From Eublepharis macularius (Eukaryota > Chordata > Lepidosauria > Squamata > Eublepharidae): a DNA stretch of 64,000 bases. Below the pieces are notes generated by a model that was not told where the DNA came from, searched no databases, and saw only the letters and a list, made by a program, of their open reading frames with translations. Location: positions 68,462,001 through 68,526,000 of the forward strand of contig NC_072795.1 in NCBI RefSeq assembly GCF_028583425.1. The letters run 5' to 3'. Below are positions 57,599 through 64,000 of the stretch, in pieces (position 1 is the stretch's first letter; each line of letters opens with the position of its first letter). The position numbers and the translations under genes were made by a program.

Positions 57599-58512
57599 GG
57601 TCGATTCCACACCACCTTAGATCTCGCGTCAGTTTTTCGCCTCTGCCACGCCATTCCCTGATTGGTTCACACGCGTCGTCTTTGAAGTCGCCATTAAATC
57701 GTCATTGCATCGCCCCAGCCTATTGCGCTTTTGTCACCGTTTTTTTCCTTTCGAGTAAGAACCTCCCCACCCCCGTTGATTTCAAATCCTCTCCTGACCC
57801 GCCTCCAAATTAAGGATCAACTTTCCGCCCCGCCCTTGTCCAACCCTTAAAAAAAAAAAAAAATTACGGTGTCGATAGGTCGACATCTCATTATATTGCT
57901 TTCATTTTCAGGTACTGCCTAGAACTCTAATAGCACAGTAGTAACTTTGATCGTTAAACCATGAATATTTATTCATTCACGGGTCAGCGAAATCAATTCT
58001 CTGGTGATGGACAACACGGAATGTGCTGCTGATCTTTTTGTTGCTCCCAAGTTTGCAAAGAAATTATGAAGCTCAGCTCTGGCATCCTGCTGCAGGGCAT
58101 CCTTACTGAACCCCCTTTCCCATGGATATTTCACGCTTCACGCTGGCCGTTAATTATCCTGTGGTAATAGGGACTATCTGACCAATGACCATCGAGGGAG
58201 GGAACGTGTCTTCATTAAATCAAGATAATTGCGCGTCGATATATCGTCCTTTTTCCCTTTTTTTTTTTTTTAAAAAAAAGAAAAACCCGGAACCGGTCGG
58301 GTTTTCCCCGCCCCTTATCCCGTCTTTTGAAATGGGGATGTGATCATTGTTTTGCGTGGTAGAGGCGCTGATTAGGGGGATGTGAACATGGTTTTGCGTG
58401 AGAGAGCCGCTTTTAGAAGACTGATGTGGACGACCGAGTGAGAAACGCGCCATAAGGGACTGTGCAATCATTGCACAAGAAAAACGGGAGATAAGGTAAT
58501 GTGGAATCGGCC
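57599..58512. mobile_element. 914-bp non-coding DNA transposon
   Basis: Ends GGTCGATTCCACACCACCTT and, on the other strand, GGCCGATTCCACATTACCTT form inverted repeats. The flanking triplet CTA (57596-57598 and 58513-58515) is a probable 3-bp target duplication. The interior is CpG-rich in parts, has A- and T-runs at 57,849-57,863 and 58,260-58,278, and a degenerate tandem repeat at 58,334-58,450. No transposase frame is present. Superfamily undetermined; a 3-bp duplication suggests PIF/Harbinger-like mobilisation. Confidence 0.8.
58334..58450 (+). repeat. Degenerate tandem repeat inside the 914-bp element
   Basis: Units begin at 58,334 and 58,376 with 'ggggatgtgatcattgtttt' and 'ggggatgtgaacatggtttt', each followed by 'gcgtg.....gagccgct'-like text; a third weak unit starts at about 58,422. 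Period is about 42-46 bp. Confidence 0.75.
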
Positions 58513-58515
58513 CTA

Positions 58516-59108
58516 CATTTATCTGGTTCCTCTGTCTTCAGCTTTCCTTCTTTCCCTCCCCCTAGCAGTCTCTCCCTGGGAAAAGTCTAGCTGAGCTGTA
58601 GAAAGCCTGGCAATCCTGTGAGGTTTTGGGGGCAGGGCCTGAGGAGAGAGAGCATCTCTCAAAATGGCAGCGTGACTTCTGGGTGAAGAACTGGAAGTGA
58701 CATCCTCATTTTTGCTACCACTGCCACGTTGAGTGGCAGCCGGGGATAACAACACAGGGCTAGGAGGGGTAGGAGGTTACTCATCATGATGGCCACCCTA
58801 CCGAGCTGTGTGGTGACTGGTGTCAGGCCCAGCTGAGCTGAGTGGTAAACCACCACCAGGCCCAGAGAAGTTGTGTGGGAAATGAATCTCTGGAGGTCAC
58901 CTCTGGGCCTGTCCCTAGCAAATCCTCCTTCAACAGTGGACACAACAGGGGAGAGGGTCAGTTTTTTCCAGGGCTGTTTTAGCATCCCAGTCAGCACCTG
59001 CTCCCCCCATAACCCTGAGATCTTATAACAGTCTCAGTTGGTACTCTTTTCTTAGAGCTACACATGTTGTTTCTATTATTTTGAAGAGTTTTAATTTCCC
59101 AATGTACA
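58516..59108. other. Mostly unassigned, possible A/B-related debris
   Basis: 'agcctggcaatcctgtgagg' and 'ttttgggggcagggcctgag' at about 58,605-58,645 resemble the left end of an A- or B-like element, without a matching right end. Nothing else recognised. Confidence 0.4.
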
Positions 59109-59661
59109 TAGGTAGTAGAAATCCCATTCCCCCAGTGGAAGCAGGAAATCCCCCACTCCCAGCCTCCCCTGCCACCTCTCACCTGGCTAGAAGGGGAAAA
59201 GGCATGGGAATGGGCCTGGGAGCCCCACAGCACATTCCCATATGCTCCAGAGCACTTCCTTGTTGTGTAATGCCAGTTCCCTGCCTGAAGTGGGGGCTCC
59301 TCTGCTGTCACCCTCCCCCCCCCGCCCCCACTTACCTGTCCAGTGGGGAGCAGAACGTGCCTCCACAGCATGCCCCTGGGCGGTGCAGCATGTTCCTTGG
59401 CAGTGTGACGCATTCCCTCATGCTGGAGCAGCCTGATTCAGCTGGATTTGGGCCTGATTCAGCCCGAATTGGACCTGATTTGCCCCCCTGGGGAGCATGG
59501 AAGTGCTCCCAGGGCAGCCCATGACCTGTGCAATGATGTTACTTCCCGAAAGTGACATCATCACGCAAGCTGGGAGTGCTTGCGTGACAGGGTACAGTAT
59601 AAGGTAAGTGCCAGGCCTCTGATCTCCCACCGGGGCAGTCAGGGGACCTGGCAACCCTATG
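59109..59661 (+). mobile_element. Composite hAT-like element B
   Basis: Longer than other B copies (about 550 bp). Two left-half blocks ('cacctctcacctggctagaa' and 'cccacttacctgtccagtgg') occur in series, then a single right half with 'gatgttacttcccgaaagtg', 'acatcatcacgcaagc' and the end 'ggggacctggcaaccctA'. This suggests B within B or a partial duplication. The left terminus is diverged and no clean target duplication is visible. Confidence 0.75.
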
Positions 59662-61794
59662 TGCAAGGCAAGTCATCCTGGCGTGCCCCCATTTGCCCCC
59701 CTCCAGTCCTCCTGGCAACCCCAGCAGATTTTTCTGCAAACTTGGGGCTTCTTTCCTGTTTGTCCTTGTCTGACCTGGCTCCATTTTGTGGATATTTTTG
59801 ATTCATACTCTTGTGATCTGCTTTGGAATTAGATATATAATGAAGGCACTTAAATCAATTGATTTGAAAGGTATTATGTTTTCACAGGGTGCAACCGTCA
59901 GTGCAGATTATCATGTCTGTAGAGCTGCCTCAGCACAAATTTATACAAAGTGGGGAGGGTGATGGAGCCAGCCAGCTCTGCAGCTCTGCTGGGCCCTGTG
60001 CCTCACTCACCCAGGGCTTTGAGCAGCCTTCCGTGGGCTGGATCAGCAATTCTATCACAGGCTGGGCCAACCCAAGTGGGGAGGGCAGGCTATCAACCCA
60101 CTGGGAAACAACCTGGTGGCTATAATGGTCAGCCCACCCGTACCCACAGCTCCATTTTAGTTAAAGGGAAATGTCTGGAGATTCATGATTGGATCCAATA
60201 ACTCATTTCAGATATGTTTGGACCCATGGTGCAATGAGCTGTGGAGTCAGAGCTCCATTGTTTCTCTACACAAAGAATGTGAGCTGTCTTGGGAAAAGTG
60301 GGCAACATATGTGCCTGCCATGACTTGAGAATCATAGAAACATTTCTGTTTTAAAGCTGAGAAGCATATCTGGTGTCCATCAAAAACTATGATCTCAGAT
60401 GGCATCTTGGTGAGAAAGAGATATATTCAGCCAAGATGGCTACAGAAGACAACTGTGGCCCTTTGGTTCTCACAACACATCCTTTGCTTTCCATTTCAGG
60501 GAATGCCCAACAGAAGAAATGCCCACATTCAAAACATATTCCTGTTATATTTCATGTGGATAAAGGTTCCTCCTGTTTACAGCTCATTTGTCTTGAATCA
60601 TGAGGTGACTGTCCTTTGGGATGAGAAGGGGAAATTATTGTGTGATTGTCATCCTTCTCAGTTAGTCTTTGGTTCTCATCTTTCCTACCATAGTTGTGAA
60701 TCTGCATGCCTGTGCAGCATTAAAACAGTGAAATTATGTAAAACAGACAAAAAAGACAGGGACAGAGGGCAAAAGATATGAGCCAGGCAAAATACAATGT
60801 AATGGGTAGCAGCATTCAGTTTCCAGTTCATGGGGTTTTCATTCCCACCCATTTTCAGAGTGTAGAAGGTGAAACAATAAAACAATAATAACACCACATT
60901 CTGTATCGGTTTCTAGATGTTTTTAGTGCAGTTGCAAGCTGAATGCCTCCTTAGGTTGATTTGAAGTGCACCATTGGTGTTCACATGGCCTGAAACCAGA
61001 AAGGGACAACTGATCCTGGAGGGGTGGCTTTTCAACTTTGATGAGGCTTATGTAAGCTAAGCAGGTTAAAAACAAGAAGAAAGTAGCATCTCGCACCAGT
61101 TTGTAAGACTGACCACATCAAATGGATCAGTCAACTGTCTTGATTAGCTCACTTGGACTTTTATATAGATGCTGCTCTGAGTTTGTATTTGAAAGACCAA
61201 ACATGACTGGGAGAGATGTGTGTGAGTCAGTAATGACTGACATGCAAATATGTCAGTCATAATAAACTCAGTACTGCTTTATTATTCTGAAAACTGGACA
61301 TTCAGGAAACTAGTTGCATAAAAAATTTCAATAATAAAGATAAACCGTTAAAAGAAAGTTCTAAATATGACTAGGTAGTATAGATAGCAGAATGAAGACA
61401 TGAAGAACCATAGAGATGAGAGTGCCATTATTCAGGCGGATTAAATAGCAAAGGTCACTAAAACCTTAAACAAATTATGTTGTGAAGTAAAAAGATGTCA
61501 GCGGAAACTTCTCAAAAGATAGAGATAATCTTGTACATGAGATGGTTTAGCAAGAGAGGAGTGAATTCAGTCCTAGGCATTATCAGTGCCTGGCTAAGAT
61601 CAAAAAAGAACTTCTGTCTTGCAGGGCGATTGTAATGATTAAGTTGTTGAAATTGACCCGTGGGAAAAGTGAGTAAAAGTTTTCTCAGCTTGGTGTACAA
61701 AGCATATTTTTGTAAGCAAGTGCAGATAGTTTGGGGGGAAATACAGGTATGCAACTGTTGAAGAGAATGTGCTTTGACTTCAGAATATGCAGGC
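59662..61794. other. Unassigned stretch
   Basis: No exon or dispersed repeat recognised with confidence. The 130-codon plus frame at 60,389-60,781 has no domain. Confidence 0.4.
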
Positions 61795-63166
61795 ATCATG
61801 CAGTTTATTTTATTTACCTTTTTATAGTCTACTTTGCTCATTTAGACTCAAGGGCGAATTACACAGTGTAACTCAATACAATTAACAGGATGGGACATTC
61901 AGTAAGCAGTGTAATAGGTTTAGGATTGCAGAAATCTGAGACAAAGCTGAAACAAAGCATAAGTTTTAGCAAGACATGCTATACAACGTAGAAATTACAT
62001 AGTAGTTTAATACATTACAGCAACAAATTGTACAGTAAAAACTGAGGTATCATCCTCAGCCCCATTCCCATCTTAAAAGCATCTTTCTGAACCATTCTGT
62101 TATAATATAGCTCAATTACCTGTATAAGAATGCCCTCTTAATAAGTTTTGCATCATTTGCAGAATGCCAGGAGAGTGGGAGCCTTTCCTGACCTCTTCAG
62201 GCAGGCCATTGCATAAGGTGGGGTTTGCAACAGAGAATGCACATATACAGGCAATTGTTGATCTTGCCCATTTGTAGTTTGTTAGTTGCAGAATGCCCTG
62301 CTCAGATGAGTAAAGTATTGTGGTGGACCATAGGAGGAGAGGCGGTTCCACAGATATGAGGGTCCAAGACCATGAAGGCTTTATATATGATGGCCCATAC
62401 TCTTGATTTGAACTGATGGATAGCCAGTGGATTGAGGGTAGAATGGGAGTGTAATATGTATGTTCCAGCTATCTCCTGATGATAACCGAGCTGAGGCTTT
62501 CTGCACCAACTGGAGTCTTAGAGTTGACTTCAAGGGGAGAGCTATGTAGAGTTCATCACAGTAGTCTTGCCTCAGTGTCATCATGGCATAGATCCAAGTG
62601 GCCATGGTAGGGGGCCATCTTGTTTGCTAAACTGAATTGGGCAAAAGTGGTTTTTGCAGCTGTATTAGTGTGCTTCTCCAGCAGTAATGCTGGATCCAGT
62701 GTGCCCTTAGGCTCTAGTCTTTACTGGATCAGCAAAGGTCAGCGGAACCTCATCAATGGTGGGAAGCTCAATGTCCTTCAAGATCTCTGCCTTCCCAACT
62801 GGCATTACCTCTGTGTTGTAAGGATTTAGTTTAAATTTGTTCACTTTTAGTCGTTAACCATAGCAGACAGGCTATTCAGGACCTTTGCCACATTACCAGG
62901 ACAATTGGATAAGGAGATACAGAGCTGGGTGTCATCAGCATATTGATGACAGTCAGCCCCAGATTGTGAATGATTGGTCCTGAGGGCTTTACATAGTAGT
63001 TGAATAGTGTGGGGAATAGGATTGCACCCTGTGGTATCTCTCAGGATAAGTTCCACACTGTTGAAAACTGGTCTCAAATGGCAACTCTTTAAGTCCAGTC
63101 TACAAGGAATGATTTGAACCAATCTAAGCTCATCCTCTGATATCTACTTCTGCCTCCAAATGCCTC
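61795..63166 (-). mobile_element. L2-group LINE, 5'-truncated, second long copy
   Basis: Same family and orientation as the copy at 1-2830. The 3' end is at about 61,795-61,870 ('tcatttagactcaagggcga'). The thumb region at 62,381-62,605 encodes LRLQLVQKASARLSSG, and the catalytic box at 62,931-62,942 lies in a frame reading QYADDTQLCISL. Thumb and YADD are in different frames, so at least one frameshift is present. The 5' break at about 63,166 follows 'ctgcctccaaatgcctc', which in the first copy continues into the motif-A region. Confidence 0.85.
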
Positions 63167-63849
63167 CGCTTTCAATTATCCCTGTAGGCTGTTTAGAAAA
63201 TGTTGTACACAGTTATACCAAAGCCACCATCTTTCCCCCCCAGATGTGTATGTGGATTATGTGACTAAATAGTTGGTGTTTTGGAGGGTTTTCCTCCCCC
63301 ACCATAAAAAACATAACAACTGGAGTCCTCCTGATGGATCAGTGTGAAGCTTCATGTAGTCTAGCTTCCTAATTAGCCGGATACTTCAGGAAGCCCCGAG
63401 CAAAAAAAGCAAAAAACTCTCCCTCTCTGTTTTATCACTCAAGAGTTATTAATCACAGACATATTTCTTCTGAGAGTGTACAAGTCTGCAATTTGCATTT
63501 TATATACAGATGGAAAGCCATGGTCTTTGAGCAGGGGTGAATTGGCCATTCAACTTACAGGGAAATTTCCTGGTGGGCCTCTGTGCTAAATGGTTGCTGG
63601 TTGACAACAGAAAGCCGAGCCAAGCCACAGCAGCCCTACTGGTGCCTCAGGGGTCATTTGGCTCCTACTCCTTCAGTAGCAACAGTTCCCCAATTACCAG
63701 CTTCCACACTACTGCTGATTTGCAAGAGGAGGCAGTGGGTAAGCCAGCACTCATTACTGGCACAGCAAGCAGGGTCTGAACCACGGGGCCCTTGCCGTGC
63801 AGATGGATAGCACCACAGGGACACTCAGCTTCACTTGCTCCTGGGCCTT
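63167..63849. other. Unassigned stretch
   Basis: No exon or repeat recognised. Confidence 0.4.
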
Positions 63850-64000
63850 TTTGATTGCTTAGTCTCCTCCAGTCTTTTCCAAAGTAAAAAGCCTCAAATA
63901 CTTTCCTCTTAAAGAAGTTGCTCCAGTTCCCTTCACTATTTAGTTGCTTTTTTGTAGCTCTACAGGATCCATATTGAGGTGTGGTGACCAGAACTGTTCA
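63850..64000 (-). mobile_element. CR1 LINE 3' region, runs off window
   Basis: 'ttgctccagttcccttcact' and the final 'gaggtgtggtgaccagaact' match the CR1 segment also seen at 36.35 kb, read in reverse. The remainder lies beyond the window. Confidence 0.7.

Noticed and set aside
1-64000. CRISPR arrays, operons, bacterial promoters or phage genes
   Set aside because: Nothing resembling these is present. The repeat content is that of a vertebrate nuclear genome.

Overview
The window looks like intergenic or deep-intronic DNA from a squamate reptile (lizard or snake). The evidence is its repeats: a tRNA-derived Sauria SINE at about 13.1-13.4 kb, a 5S-rRNA-derived SINE at 37.7 kb, many tRNA-headed SINEs with L2-like tails, CR1, L2-group and L1 LINEs, and several short inverted-repeat DNA transposon families with 8-bp target duplications. 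I found no host exon I can support well. The longest open frames either lie inside repeats or are short, low-complexity and without recognisable homology. The only CpG-rich patches (about 49.0-49.4 and 57.6-58.5 kb) sit inside DNA transposons, so they do not mark promoters.

Layout. 0-3 kb: a degraded L2-group LINE on the minus strand with reverse transcriptase and endonuclease remnants. 3-9.4 kb: mostly unassigned sequence with two CR1-type fragments. 9.4-20.2 kb: an LTR fossil, then the first cluster of hAT-like miniature elements (called A and B here), SINEs, CR1 and small foldbacks. 20.2-25.2 kb: foldback element C and a 5'-truncated L1 that was itself hit by a tRNA SINE and by a second C copy. 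25.2-37.1 kb: more A and B copies, a three-unit hairpin tandem repeat, L2 tails, a retroposon copy that is a perfect 58-bp-arm hairpin, and a long CR1 segment. 37-49.4 kb: the 5S SINE, further A/B/SINE/L2 fragments, a repeat-poor stretch at 44.7-48.3 kb, and a GC-rich hAT-like element (D) with an exact target duplication. 49.4-64 kb: unassigned sequence, a 182-bp foldback and a 914-bp element sharing its termini, a composite B, a second long minus-strand L2 copy, and a CR1 copy running off the end.

There is no operon-like gene organisation to describe. The window records layered insertions: B inside A twice, C and a SINE inside L1, and an L2 tail inside CR1. The points most worth a second look are the foldback 5' ends on two copies of one short retroposon, the repeated B-in-A nesting (one copy lacking exactly one terminal repeat), the 37-bp inverted repeat around a CR1 tail, an unassigned pair of direct repeats at 14.3/14.9 kb, and a weak candidate for a small 5' exon pair at 46.4-46.6 kb. 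Family names A, B, C and D are labels for this report only.
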